A stretch of 64,000 nucleotides of DNA from assembly GCF_026965535.1 (NCBI RefSeq), contig NZ_CP114039.1:62001-126000 (forward strand), written 5' to 3'. Position 1 is the stretch's first letter; each line of letters starts with the position of its first letter. The stretch comes from Corallococcus sp. NCRR (GTDB lineage: Bacteria > Myxococcota > Myxococcia > Myxococcales > Myxococcaceae). The position numbers were made by a program, and so were the translations under genes. The notes beneath the pieces are model-generated. The model saw only the letters and a program-made list of their open reading frames with translations. It was not told the DNA's origin and ran no database searches. Of the stretch, positions 37,157 through 44,625 are shown one piece after another.

Positions 37157-37786
37157 CTACTTCTTGTCCGTGGCCGTCGGGGCCGCCGCCGCGTCCGGCT
37201 TCTTCGTGGTCTCCAGGTCCAGGGTGATGGTCACCTCGTCACCCACCGCCACGCCGCCGGCCTCCAGCGCCTTGTTCCAGGTCAGGCCGAAGTCGCTGCG
37301 CTTGATCTTCGTGGTCGCCACGGCGCCGCGGCGCACGTTGCCCCAGGCGTCCTTCGTCTCCGGCGTCGGGCCTTCCACGGCCAGCGTCACGGGCTTCGTC
37401 ACGCCGTGCATCGTCAGGTCGCCCGTGACGTTCAGCTTGTCCTTGCCGGCCTTCGCCACCTTCGTGGACTTGAAGGTGATGGTCGGGAACTTCGCCACGT
37501 CGAAGAAGTCCGGGCTCTTCAGGTGCTCGTCGCGCTTGGGCTCGTTGGTGTTGATGGTGGTCGCGTCGAGGGTCGCCTCGATGGTGGACTTGGTGATGTC
37601 CTTGTCATCCAGGTTGATGTTGCCCTTCACGTTGCTGAACGTGCCGCGCACGTTGGACACCATCATGTGCTTCACGGCGAACTGCGCGCTGGAGTGCGAC
37701 GAGTCGATCTCCCACGCGGACGCGAAGGCAAACGACGGGGCGGCGACGGCGAGCAGCGTGATGGCGGACTTGAGAGACATCTTCAT
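37157..37786 (-). CDS. YceI-family periplasmic lipid-binding-like protein
   Basis: A 209-residue exported protein. A Sec signal (about 1-23, PSFAFASA) precedes the YceI lipocalin-like barrel: WEIDSSHSSAQFAVKHMMVSN, VRGTFSNVKGNI, SPDFFDVAKFPTITFKS, LTMHGVTKPVTL and RSDFGLTW. Family members bind polyisoprenoids or similar lipids. AAGGAG stands 8 bp before the ATG. It lies 34 bp downstream of the dioxygenase-like gene and is probably co-transcribed with it. The C-terminal Lys/Ala/Pro tail is disordered. Confidence 0.92.
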   Translation of the reverse strand: MKMSLKSAITLLAVAAPSFAFASAWEIDSSHSSAQFAVKHMMVSNVRGTFSNVKGNINLDDKDITKSTIEATLDATTINTNEPKRDEHLKSPDFFDVAKFPTITFKSTKVAKAGKDKLNVTGDLTMHGVTKPVTLAVEGPTPETKDAWGNVRRGAVATTKIKRSDFGLTWNKALEAGGVAVGDEVTITLDLETTKKPDAAAAPTATDKK

Positions 37787-37820
37787 GGTGTGGACTCCTT
37801 GAGTTTGCGGACTGCGAGGT

Positions 37821-38696
37821 TCAGGCGCGCAGCGCGAAGCTGCGCATGGACAAGGTCCCGTGATGGAAGCCCTCGAACACGGGGGTGACGCGGTCCTCGG
37901 GGAGGGCGGCTCCGAGGACGAAATAAATCGGCAACCAATGCTCGGCGGATGGATGCGCGACCCGCGCATTCGGTGCGTCCATCCATGACTGAAGCCCGAG
38001 GAAGTCTCGTGCGGCAAGTTTTCCGGCGACCCACGCGTCGAACTCGGCGGCCCATGGCTCCGCGGACGCCAGCTTGTTTCGGAAATTCACGCGGCGAAGG
38101 TTGTGCACCACCCCGCCGCTGCCCATGAGCAGCACACCCTCGGAGCGCAGAGGACGCAGCGCCTCGCCCATGCGCGCCACCTGCGCGGGCGTCGCGTCCG
38201 CCGGCAGCGCCACCTGCAACACGGGCACGCGCGCCTCCGGGAACGCATGTCGCAAGGGCACCCAGACGCCGTGGTCCAGGCCGCGCTCGCCGTCCGCCAC
38301 CGCGGGCACGCCCGCCGAGGACAGCCGCGCCACCACGTCCTCGGCCAGCGAAGGCGCCCCCGGTGGCGCGTACCGCAGCCGGTACATCGCTTCAGGGAAG
38401 CCGTAGAAGTCGTAGACGAGCGGCGGCGCGGCCATCGCCGTGACGTGCACGCGCGCGTCCGTCTCCCAGTGCGCCGACACCACCACCAGCGCCTTCAGCG
38501 TGCCCGCGCCCTCACCGAAGCGCTGGAGCGCCTGGGGATATTCGTCCGCGTCCAGCGCCGTCATGGGCGAGCCGTGCGACACGAACAGCGCCGGCGCCAC
38601 CTGCCGGGCAGCCGAGGGCCCAGGCCCCATCACCCCCGCCACCCCGGCGGCCGCCACGCCCTGCAGCACCTCGCGTCTGTCCACCCCGGTTGGCAT
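37821..38696 (-). CDS. DODA-type (LigB-like) extradiol ring-opening dioxygenase family protein
   Basis: A 291-residue protein of the LigB/DODA/YgiD family, non-heme iron or zinc enzymes that open catecholic rings. Conserved metal and active-site histidines are visible in FVSHGSPM, VVSAHWE, GLDHGVWVPL and GGVVHNLRRV. The N-terminus DRREVLQGVAAAGVAGV is a Tat-type leader, so export in folded form is likely. The gene is divergent from a V4R-type sigma-54 activator and has a sigma-54-like promoter directly before it. If that promoter is real, transcription begins only about 5 nt before this ATG, so the true start may be a little further in. Confidence 0.85.
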   Translation of the reverse strand: MPTGVDRREVLQGVAAAGVAGVMGPGPSAARQVAPALFVSHGSPMTALDADEYPQALQRFGEGAGTLKALVVVSAHWETDARVHVTAMAAPPLVYDFYGFPEAMYRLRYAPPGAPSLAEDVVARLSSAGVPAVADGERGLDHGVWVPLRHAFPEARVPVLQVALPADATPAQVARMGEALRPLRSEGVLLMGSGGVVHNLRRVNFRNKLASAEPWAAEFDAWVAGKLAARDFLGLQSWMDAPNARVAHPSAEHWLPIYFVLGAALPEDRVTPVFEGFHHGTLSMRSFALRA

Positions 38697-38710
38697 CGTG
38701 GCGGCTTGTA

Positions 38711-38728
38711 CTGCAACCCCAGGACCAA
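38711..38728 (-). promoter_or_regulatory. Candidate sigma-54 promoter for the dioxygenase-yceI unit
   Basis: On the minus strand the sequence reads TTGGTCCTGGGGTTGCAG: TGG, then GG-N10-GC spacing exactly as required, and a perfect TTGCA at -12. The CACG part is poor. The predicted start is near 38701. Confidence 0.55.
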
Positions 38729-38788
38729 TGCAGCGGACATGCTAACCACTTAGAATTGCTCACCATCCTATTCCAGCGCTGTGAAACA

Positions 38789-38822
38789 TCTCTCAGATTG
38801 ATAGAGAGACACGTCAGACTGA
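38789..38822. promoter_or_regulatory. Candidate enhancer repeats for the V4R activator
   Basis: An inverted repeat TCTCTC-N9-GAGAGA (38789-38809) overlaps a direct repeat TCAGATTGA (38793-38801)/TCAGACTGA (38814-38822) spaced by 21 bp, two helical turns. The block lies roughly 90-120 bp upstream of the predicted sigma-54 start at 38701, on the activator side, a normal enhancer position. Confidence 0.45.
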
Positions 38823-38841
38823 GATACCTGGGAGAGACGCC

Positions 38842-40482
38842 GTGGTGGGTCTGGAAGGTTTGGACTTGAAGGAACTCCTGGCGTTCGAGCCGAAGGGCGG
38901 AGTCATCCGCTTCGCCGGCCAGCGGGCGCTGTTGATGGACCCGGTGACGCTGGGGCTTTTGCGCAAGGAGCTCATCGGGATGCTGGGGATGACGGCCGCG
39001 CGCGGCATCTTCACGCGGCTGGGCTACGCGCACGGCTGGCGCACGGCGGAGGCGATGAAGACCGCGGTGCCGTGGAAGGATGAAGCGGAGTGGCGCCGCT
39101 CGGGCGGCCGGCTGCACACGCTGATGGGCCAGGTGCGCGTGGAGCGCATCGAGCGCACGGCCCAGGACGGCCCGGAGCCCTTCGCGGAAGCGCAGTGGAG
39201 CGACTCCTATGAGGCCGAGCAGCACCTGCTCCACCTGGGCCAGGCGGAGGAGCCCGTGTGCTGGAGCCTCACCGGCTTCGCGTCCGGCTACCTCAGCTAC
39301 TGCAACGGCAAGCCCATCTACTGCGCGGAGCTCAAGTGCGTGGGCAAGGGCGACGCCTTCTGCCACATCGTGGGCCGCCCGGAGGCGGAGTGGAGCACCG
39401 AGTGCACGGAGTTCCTGCGCTTCTATGAAACGCAGTGCATGGAGGGCGTGCTCGGGCAGGTGACGGAGGCGCTGCGGCAGGCGGAGCGCAAGCTGCGCGC
39501 GAAGCGCCAGTCGCTGGCGCGCGTGTCCGGCGTGACGGAGGACCCCACGGGCATGGTGGCCCGTTCCGAGGCCATGCAGCGCGTGCTCAACCTGGCGCGC
39601 CGCTCCGCCAAGGTGGACACCACGGTGCTCGTCACCGGCGAGAGCGGCGTGGGCAAGGAGAGAATCGCCCGGCTCATCCACGACGAGTCCGGCCGCTCGC
39701 ACAAGGCCTTCATCGCCGTGAACTGCGCCGCGGTGACGGAGAGCCTCCTGGAGAGCGAGCTGTTCGGCCACGCGAAGGGCGCCTTCACCGGCGCCACGCA
39801 CGACCGGCCCGGCCTCTTCGAAGCGGCGCACGGCGGCACCCTCTTCCTGGATGAAGTGGGCGAGGTGCCTCCCGCCATGCAGGCGAAGCTCCTGCGCGCT
39901 CTCCAGGAGCGCGAGGTGCGCCGCGTGGGGGAGAACACCAGCCGCAAGGTGGACGTGCGCGTGGTCGCCGCCACCAACCGCGAGCTGTCCGAGGAGGTCC
40001 GCCTGGGCCGCTTCCGCCAGGACCTCTTCTACCGGCTGCGCGTCATCGAGCTGCGCATCCCGCCCCTGCGCGAGCGCCGCGAGGACATCCTCCCCCTGGC
40101 GCGGCTGCTGCTGGCGGAGACCGGCGAGCGGCTGGGCCGCCGCGTGAATGGCCTGTCCCCGGACGCGGCGGATCAACTGCTGCGCTACCCCTGGCCGGGC
40201 AATGTGCGCGAGTTGGGCAACGCCGTCGAGCGCGCGGTGGCGCTGAGCGAAGGCCCGCGCCTGGAGCGGGACGACCTGCCGGAGGAGGTGCGCGCCGCGC
40301 CGCCCAGCCTGGTGCCCACCGGCAACCCGCGCCGGCTGGAGGACATGGAGAAGGAGTACATCCTCGCGGTGCTGGCGCAGAACGGCGGCAACCGCTCACG
40401 CACCGCGGAGCAGTTGGACATCGGGGTGGCCACGCTCTACCGGAAGCTCAAGCAGTACGGCCACCCGGAGGCGGCGCACTAG
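38842..40482 (+). CDS. XylR/DmpR-type sigma-54 activator with V4R sensor domain
   Basis: A 546-residue activator. An XylR-N domain (about 15-110, VIRFAGQRALLMDPVTLGLL) and V4R domain (about 120-185) form the effector-binding module. Four residues, C140, E163, C166 and C174, have the same spacing as the zinc site of the phenol sensor MopR (C155, E178, C181, C189). A coiled-coil linker leads to the AAA+ domain (Walker A GESGVGKE at 266-273, GAFTGA, LFLDEVGEV). A Fis-type HTH is at the C-terminus (RTAEQLDIGVATLYRKLKQYG). A small-molecule, perhaps aromatic, ligand is inferred. GTG is chosen with GGAGAG upstream. Its TAG overlaps the opposite gene's stop in a shared CTAG. Confidence 0.93.
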   Translation: MVGLEGLDLKELLAFEPKGGVIRFAGQRALLMDPVTLGLLRKELIGMLGMTAARGIFTRLGYAHGWRTAEAMKTAVPWKDEAEWRRSGGRLHTLMGQVRVERIERTAQDGPEPFAEAQWSDSYEAEQHLLHLGQAEEPVCWSLTGFASGYLSYCNGKPIYCAELKCVGKGDAFCHIVGRPEAEWSTECTEFLRFYETQCMEGVLGQVTEALRQAERKLRAKRQSLARVSGVTEDPTGMVARSEAMQRVLNLARRSAKVDTTVLVTGESGVGKERIARLIHDESGRSHKAFIAVNCAAVTESLLESELFGHAKGAFTGATHDRPGLFEAAHGGTLFLDEVGEVPPAMQAKLLRALQEREVRRVGENTSRKVDVRVVAATNRELSEEVRLGRFRQDLFYRLRVIELRIPPLRERREDILPLARLLLAETGERLGRRVNGLSPDAADQLLRYPWPGNVRELGNAVERAVALSEGPRLERDDLPEEVRAAPPSLVPTGNPRRLEDMEKEYILAVLAQNGGNRSRTAEQLDIGVATLYRKLKQYGHPEAAH

Positions 40483-41210
40483 TTGAGGTACTGGTCGCGG
40501 TCCGGCGGGCGATTGCGGTCCACCACACGCAGGTGCTTGGAGCGGTCGCGCAGCTGCCGCTGCAGGCGCCAGTGCTGAAGCTGGAGCATCAGCCGCTTGG
40601 GGCTCGCGCCGCGCACGTACACGAACACCAGCACCAGGCCGAACATCTCCGGCGCCACCGCGCGCCAGGAGCCCGCGGTCAGCGCGTTCAACAGCGTGAA
40701 GCCCGCGCCAATGGCCGCGAACCAGTTGCCCGTCAGCGGAATGCCCCAGAAGTTCGCCTGCCCCTTGCCGATGACCAGGCCGTAGGCCACCCACATCACC
40801 GCCGTCATCACGGAGCCGCCCGCGTAGACGCTCATGGGCATCACCAGGGCCAGCGCCGTGGTGATGAGGCCCGCGACGAACGGGATGCCCACCGCCACCA
40901 GCAACAGCCGCTTGCCGCCCCAGGTGGACTCCAGGAAGCCACCGATGGACCAGATGATGAGGCCGCCGAAGAGGATGCCCAGCGGGCCGGTGGCCACGAA
41001 GGCGTAGGTGATGAGCTCCCAGACGCGGAAGCGCAGAATCACGTCCGCCGGGTTGAGCAGCAGCAGCGCCCCCTGCCCTCGGGAGGTCGCCAGGAACAGG
41101 GCGGAGATGCCCACGAACGCGATGGCAAGCTTGGCGGCCATCGAATCCAGGCTCGGGAACATGTCGCCGAAACCGCCGCCGCCTCGATTGTAGCCCCGCA
41201 TGGGTCGCAT
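40479..41210 (-). CDS. Rhomboid-like membrane protein, probably proteolytically inactive
   Basis: A 243-residue inner-membrane protein with about six helices between residues 25 and 200 and a basic cytoplasmic tail. The layout (LRFRVWELITYAFVATGPLGILFGGLIIWSIGG) matches rhomboid/TMEM115-like proteins. The GxSx nucleophile region reads YAGGSVMT, but no histidine is found in the last helix where the dyad partner should be. It is therefore likely a pseudo-rhomboid that handles membrane proteins without cutting them. Its stop shares the four bases CTAG with the convergent activator gene. Confidence 0.75.
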   Translation of the reverse strand: MRPMRGYNRGGGGFGDMFPSLDSMAAKLAIAFVGISALFLATSRGQGALLLLNPADVILRFRVWELITYAFVATGPLGILFGGLIIWSIGGFLESTWGGKRLLLVAVGIPFVAGLITTALALVMPMSVYAGGSVMTAVMWVAYGLVIGKGQANFWGIPLTGNWFAAIGAGFTLLNALTAGSWRAVAPEMFGLVLVFVYVRGASPKRLMLQLQHWRLQRQLRDRSKHLRVVDRNRPPDRDQYLN

Positions 41211-41270
41211 AGAGGCCCAAAGGTGGTGGAAGCCCGCCCGGTCCGCAACCCCAAATCCAGAAACGATGAA

Positions 41271-41307
41271 GGGCGCCCCACCCTGGTGTCACCAGGGAGA
41301 AGCGCCC
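41271..41307. terminator. Hairpin downstream of the 65-residue protein gene
   Basis: An outer stem GGGCGC/GCGCCC encloses an inner stem CCCTGG/CCAGGG with a TGTCA loop. On the minus strand it follows the gene at 41343 and leads into TTCATCGTTTCT. It is a plausible but weak terminator. Confidence 0.5.
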
Positions 41308-41342
41308 TCGCATCCCACGCCTTCCGCCGCCCTACCGGGGCT

Positions 41343-41540
41343 TCAAGCCTTGTGGCGGTAGAAGAGCGTGATGGTCAGACAGTGAAACTCCTTGTCCGAG
41401 GACTGCGTGACGATCTTGTCCACGACCTCCACGGCGGAGTTCTCCTTCAGCCACTTGGTGATGTTCTCGCCCATGTTCTCGCGATCGCGCGCGAGCGTGG
41501 TGGAGAACACCTTGACGCCCGTGAAGCTGATAACGCCCAT
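41343..41540 (-). CDS. Conserved-looking 65-residue protein of unknown function
   Basis: A compact 65-residue protein with a beta-alpha-beta-beta pattern: VISFTGVKVFSTTLA, helix ENMGENITKWLKEN, then AVEVVDKIVTQSS and FHCLTITLFYRHKA. No signal peptide or membrane helix is present. A GAGGG ribosome site precedes the ATG, and a TGTAATCT element lies 19-26 bp before it. The ordered pattern and lack of low complexity support a real gene. The family is not recognised. Confidence 0.7.
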   Translation of the reverse strand: MGVISFTGVKVFSTTLARDRENMGENITKWLKENSAVEVVDKIVTQSSDKEFHCLTITLFYRHKA

Positions 41541-41729
41541 TCCAACCCTCGTGTCACCAGAGATTACAAATGTTTACCCCGAGTCGGGAGCGCCATCAAG
41601 AAACGGGCCCGACAATCCGGCCCGGGAGCCGCTTCCCGCCCCTCGGGGAGCCCACCGGGAGGCGGGGGCCCGCCCATCGTCCACCCGCCGACAGTGCGGC
41701 GGGGGGCATGGGCGCACGGCCCTGGCGTT

Positions 41730-41945
41730 TCAGCGTCCGGCGGCGGCGCGCCGGGCCTGACAAGTGACTTCATCCTTGCAGGCGGGACCGATGCCCTCCG
41801 GGTGGGCCGTCAGGGGCGTCTTGTCGCTCTCCTCCACGCCGCACACCACACAGCGGCGCTTGCGGTTGCGGCGCTCGGCACGGCGCTGCTCGGCGATGGC
41901 CTTGGCCCGCTCGCGGGCCGTCTTCGCGTCCACCTCGTTGCTCAT
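41730..41945 (-). CDS. Small zinc-ribbon-like protein
   Basis: A 71-residue protein. A basic, helical N-terminal half (KTARERAKAIAEQRRAERRN) is followed by a four-cysteine motif, CVVCG-N20-C-N5-C, that could bind one zinc. The MSNEVDAK start is preferred because a short purine-rich site precedes it; the frame extends upstream to 41993. It is probably a nucleic-acid-binding accessory protein (inference). The 184 bp between it and the 65-residue gene hold GC-rich dyads and the promoter of the latter, with no gene seen. Confidence 0.65.
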   Translation of the reverse strand: MSNEVDAKTARERAKAIAEQRRAERRNRKRRCVVCGVEESDKTPLTAHPEGIGPACKDEVTCQARRAAAGR

Positions 41946-42002
41946 CTCACCACGTCCCGTCAGGAAGTCCTCTGCCCCGTACCCCAACGCCACGGAGCGC
42001 TC

Positions 42003-43199
42003 CTAGAGCGCCTCGACCAGCACGGCGATGCCCTGGCCGCCACCAATGCAGGCGGACCCGATACCATAGCGGCCGCCCCGGCGCTTCAGCTCGTACGCCA
42101 GCGTCATGGTGATGCGGGCCCCGGAGGCGCCCAGCGGGTGGCCCACGGCGATGGCGCCGCCGTTGACGTTGGTGGCGTCGCGTGGCAGGCCCAGGTCCTT
42201 CTCCACCGCCAGGTACTGGGGCGCGAAGGCCTCGTTGACCTCGAAGAGGTCCACGTCGGAGAGCTTCGCGTCCGCGCGCTTGAGCAGGTTGCGGATGGCC
42301 GGCGCGGGGCCAATGCCCATGATGCGCGGGTCGCAGCCGGCGATGCCCCAGTTGACGAGCCGCGCCACGGGCTTCAGGCCGTGCTTCTCCACGAAGCTGC
42401 GGGTGGCCATGACCATGGAGCCCGCGCCGTCGCAGATGCCGCTGGCCGCGCCCGCGTGCACCACGCCGTCCTTCTTGAACACCTTGGGCAGCTTGCGCAG
42501 CCCCTCCACCGTGGTCTCCGGGCGGTTGTGCTCGTCCTTGGACACCACCGTGTCGCCCTTCTTGCCCTTGAGCGTCACCGGCGCGATTTCATCCGCCAGC
42601 CGGCCCGCCTCCTGCGCCGCGGCGAAGCGCTTCTGGGTGAGGACGGCGTACTGGTCCACGTCGTCCTGGCTGATGCTGTAGTCCACCGCCAGTTGCTCGG
42701 CGGTGAGCGCCATGGCGTTGCCCGTGTAGCTGTCCGTGAGGGCCGTCCAGAGCATGTCCTCCAGGCCGCCCTTGCCCAGCGGCAGGCCCCAGCGCGCGCC
42801 GCGGATGACGTGGGGCGCCTGGCTCATGGACTCCGTGCCGCCCGCGAGGACGGCCTCCGCGCCGCCCGTCAGCATCATCTCCGCGGCCGTGACGAAGGCC
42901 TGGAAGCCGGAGCCGCACAGCCGGTTGACGCCCAGCGCGGGCACCGGCACCGGGACGCCCGTGCGCAATCCCACATGGCGCGGCAGGTAGATGGCGTCCG
43001 AGCTCGTCTGGACGACGTTGCCGTAGACCACGTGCTCGATGAGCTCCGGGGAGACGCCCGCCTGGGCCAGGGCCGCCTTCGCGGACTCCACGGCCAGGTC
43101 GGTGGCGCTCAGGTCCTTGAGGCTGCCGCCGTAGGTACCAAACGGGGTGCGCTTGCCGGACAGGAAGTAGATTTCCTCGTTCTTGGACACGCTCTTCAT
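42003..43199 (-). CDS. Acetyl-CoA acetyltransferase (thiolase)
   Basis: A 398-residue thiolase that condenses two acetyl-CoA to acetoacetyl-CoA or cleaves 3-ketoacyl-CoA. The acyl-accepting cysteine is C95 (NRLCGSGFQ). The second active-site residues lie in NEAFAPQ, VGHPLGASGAR and the C-terminal SACIGGGQG. The length and CIGGGQG ending suit the biosynthetic AtoB/PhaA type. GGGAGA lies before the ATG. It stands alone, without other fatty-acid genes, upstream of a small zinc-ribbon gene. Confidence 0.94.
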   Translation of the reverse strand: MKSVSKNEEIYFLSGKRTPFGTYGGSLKDLSATDLAVESAKAALAQAGVSPELIEHVVYGNVVQTSSDAIYLPRHVGLRTGVPVPVPALGVNRLCGSGFQAFVTAAEMMLTGGAEAVLAGGTESMSQAPHVIRGARWGLPLGKGGLEDMLWTALTDSYTGNAMALTAEQLAVDYSISQDDVDQYAVLTQKRFAAAQEAGRLADEIAPVTLKGKKGDTVVSKDEHNRPETTVEGLRKLPKVFKKDGVVHAGAASGICDGAGSMVMATRSFVEKHGLKPVARLVNWGIAGCDPRIMGIGPAPAIRNLLKRADAKLSDVDLFEVNEAFAPQYLAVEKDLGLPRDATNVNGGAIAVGHPLGASGARITMTLAYELKRRGGRYGIGSACIGGGQGIAVLVEAL

Positions 43200-43273
43200 G
43201 GTGCTCGTCTCCCTACTCTTCCGGGGCGCGCGGTGCACGCACGACGTGACGCCGAAAAGCGTCCAGGGGGCCG

Positions 43274-43924
43274 TCAGCCCGCGCGCCGTCCCAGGAAGGC
43301 GCTGGCGACGATGGCAAGCGCGATGGCCGTCCACAACAGTCCCTGGAGGTTCTGGCGGCGGATTTCCTTGCGCCCCAAACCGGCGTACCAGGCCCGGGCC
43401 GCCTGGACGCGCCCCTCCCAGGTGAAGCCCTCCGGGCCCGCCGGCTCCACCCCCTCCAGGCGTCGCACATGCGCGCGCAACAGGCGCTCCGGTGCGGCGT
43501 CCTCCAGCGACCCGGAGCGGTAGCCAGGCACGTCCAGCGCGGGGCGGCGGTAGCTGGCCGTCACCACGAAGCCCCCGGAGGCCAGGGGGGTGAGCAGGTA
43601 GAGCCGGGGCAGCAGGTCGCCCCCCTCGTGGAGGGTGGCGAAGACGCGCTCGCCCGGGTGCGCCCAGTCGTAGGAGCGGGTGGCCTTCTGGAGGAGCGGC
43701 TTCTCCTCGTGGCTGCCCAGCGGCGTGAAGCCCAGCGCCTGGAGCTGGCCCGCCAGGGGGGACAGGCCCTCCGGCAGGTCCATCTGGTCCGCGGGGGCCT
43801 CCGGCTCCACCCGGACGGTGTGGGGGAAGAGGTAGAGCAGCGCGCGCCAGAAGTTGAGGAACAGGAGCACGCCGGCCAGCACCAGCCCGGCGACGGCGAC
43901 CCCCAGCTGCCCGAGCACGTTCAC
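43274..43924 (-). CDS. Membrane protein of unknown function
   Basis: A 216-residue protein with an N-terminal membrane helix (about 8-30), a soluble middle with beta-rich character (RVFATLHEGGDLLPRLYLLT) and a C-terminal helix (about 193-211). The GTG start overlaps the stop of the HCCA-isomerase-like gene by 4 bp (GTGA), so the two are coupled. No family is recognised. Confidence 0.7.
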   Translation of the reverse strand: MNVLGQLGVAVAGLVLAGVLLFLNFWRALLYLFPHTVRVEPEAPADQMDLPEGLSPLAGQLQALGFTPLGSHEEKPLLQKATRSYDWAHPGERVFATLHEGGDLLPRLYLLTPLASGGFVVTASYRRPALDVPGYRSGSLEDAAPERLLRAHVRRLEGVEPAGPEGFTWEGRVQAARAWYAGLGRKEIRRQNLQGLLWTAIALAIVASAFLGRRAG

Positions 43925-44598
43925 GGGCGGGGCTTTCCGTCCTGGCGCCGGGCGGCCGTGGCGGGCAGGTCCCTCCAGCGCTCCAGGTCCGCGGGGGTGA
44001 GCGGGTCGCGGCCCTCCAGGAAGCGCTCCAGGTGGCCCAGCGAGTCCACGCCCCAGAACATCTCGTCGTCCACCAGCACGGACGGCACGCCGAAGGCGCC
44101 CTGGGCGAGCGCCGCTTCCGTGTTCTTGCGCACGCGGTCCTTCACCTCCGGCAGTTGCGAGCGCTCCAGCAGCGCCCGCGCGTCGAAGCCCGCGTCCGTC
44201 AGCACCGCGCCCACCTGCTCCGGCGTCTCGATGCCCCGGCCCTGCCCCCACGCGGCCGAGTAGAGCGCGGTGACGAGTCGCGTGCGCTCCGCCACGTCCT
44301 CCACCGCCGCCGTCACGCGCAGGGACAACAGCGGGTTGAACGGGTGCGAGGGCGGCAGGGTGAAGGGCGCGCCCTGCTCGTGCGCGATGCGGAACGTCTG
44401 CTTGAAGACGTAGACGCGCTTGGCGGGAATCTCCGCCGGGCCAATGGAGCCCACGGCGTTGAGCAGCCCCGCGAGCAGCACCGGCACGGGCTCCAGCTCC
44501 CGGCCGTGGCGCTCGGCGATGGCGGGCATGCGCAGCCAGGCGAGGTAGGCGTACGGGGACAGGTAGTCCAGGCAGAAGCGCAGGGGCGAGGAGGCCAT
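43921..44598 (-). CDS. DsbA-like 2-hydroxychromene-2-carboxylate isomerase family protein
   Basis: A 225-residue protein of the kappa-GST/HCCA-isomerase group in the thioredoxin fold. The active-site N-terminus reads DYLSPYAYLA, with serine in place of the CxxC of DsbA, and the cis-proline loop is AFGVPSVLVDDEMFWG. Such enzymes use glutathione to isomerise aromatic breakdown products or act in detoxification. TAGGAT stands 6 bp before the ATG without a Shine-Dalgarno site, so the message may be leaderless. It is coupled to the membrane protein gene downstream. Confidence 0.87.
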   Translation of the reverse strand: MASSPLRFCLDYLSPYAYLAWLRMPAIAERHGRELEPVPVLLAGLLNAVGSIGPAEIPAKRVYVFKQTFRIAHEQGAPFTLPPSHPFNPLLSLRVTAAVEDVAERTRLVTALYSAAWGQGRGIETPEQVGAVLTDAGFDARALLERSQLPEVKDRVRKNTEAALAQGAFGVPSVLVDDEMFWGVDSLGHLERFLEGRDPLTPADLERWRDLPATAARRQDGKPRP

Positions 44599-44625
44599 GG
44601 GCCCATCCTAAGCACGACCCGGCCG

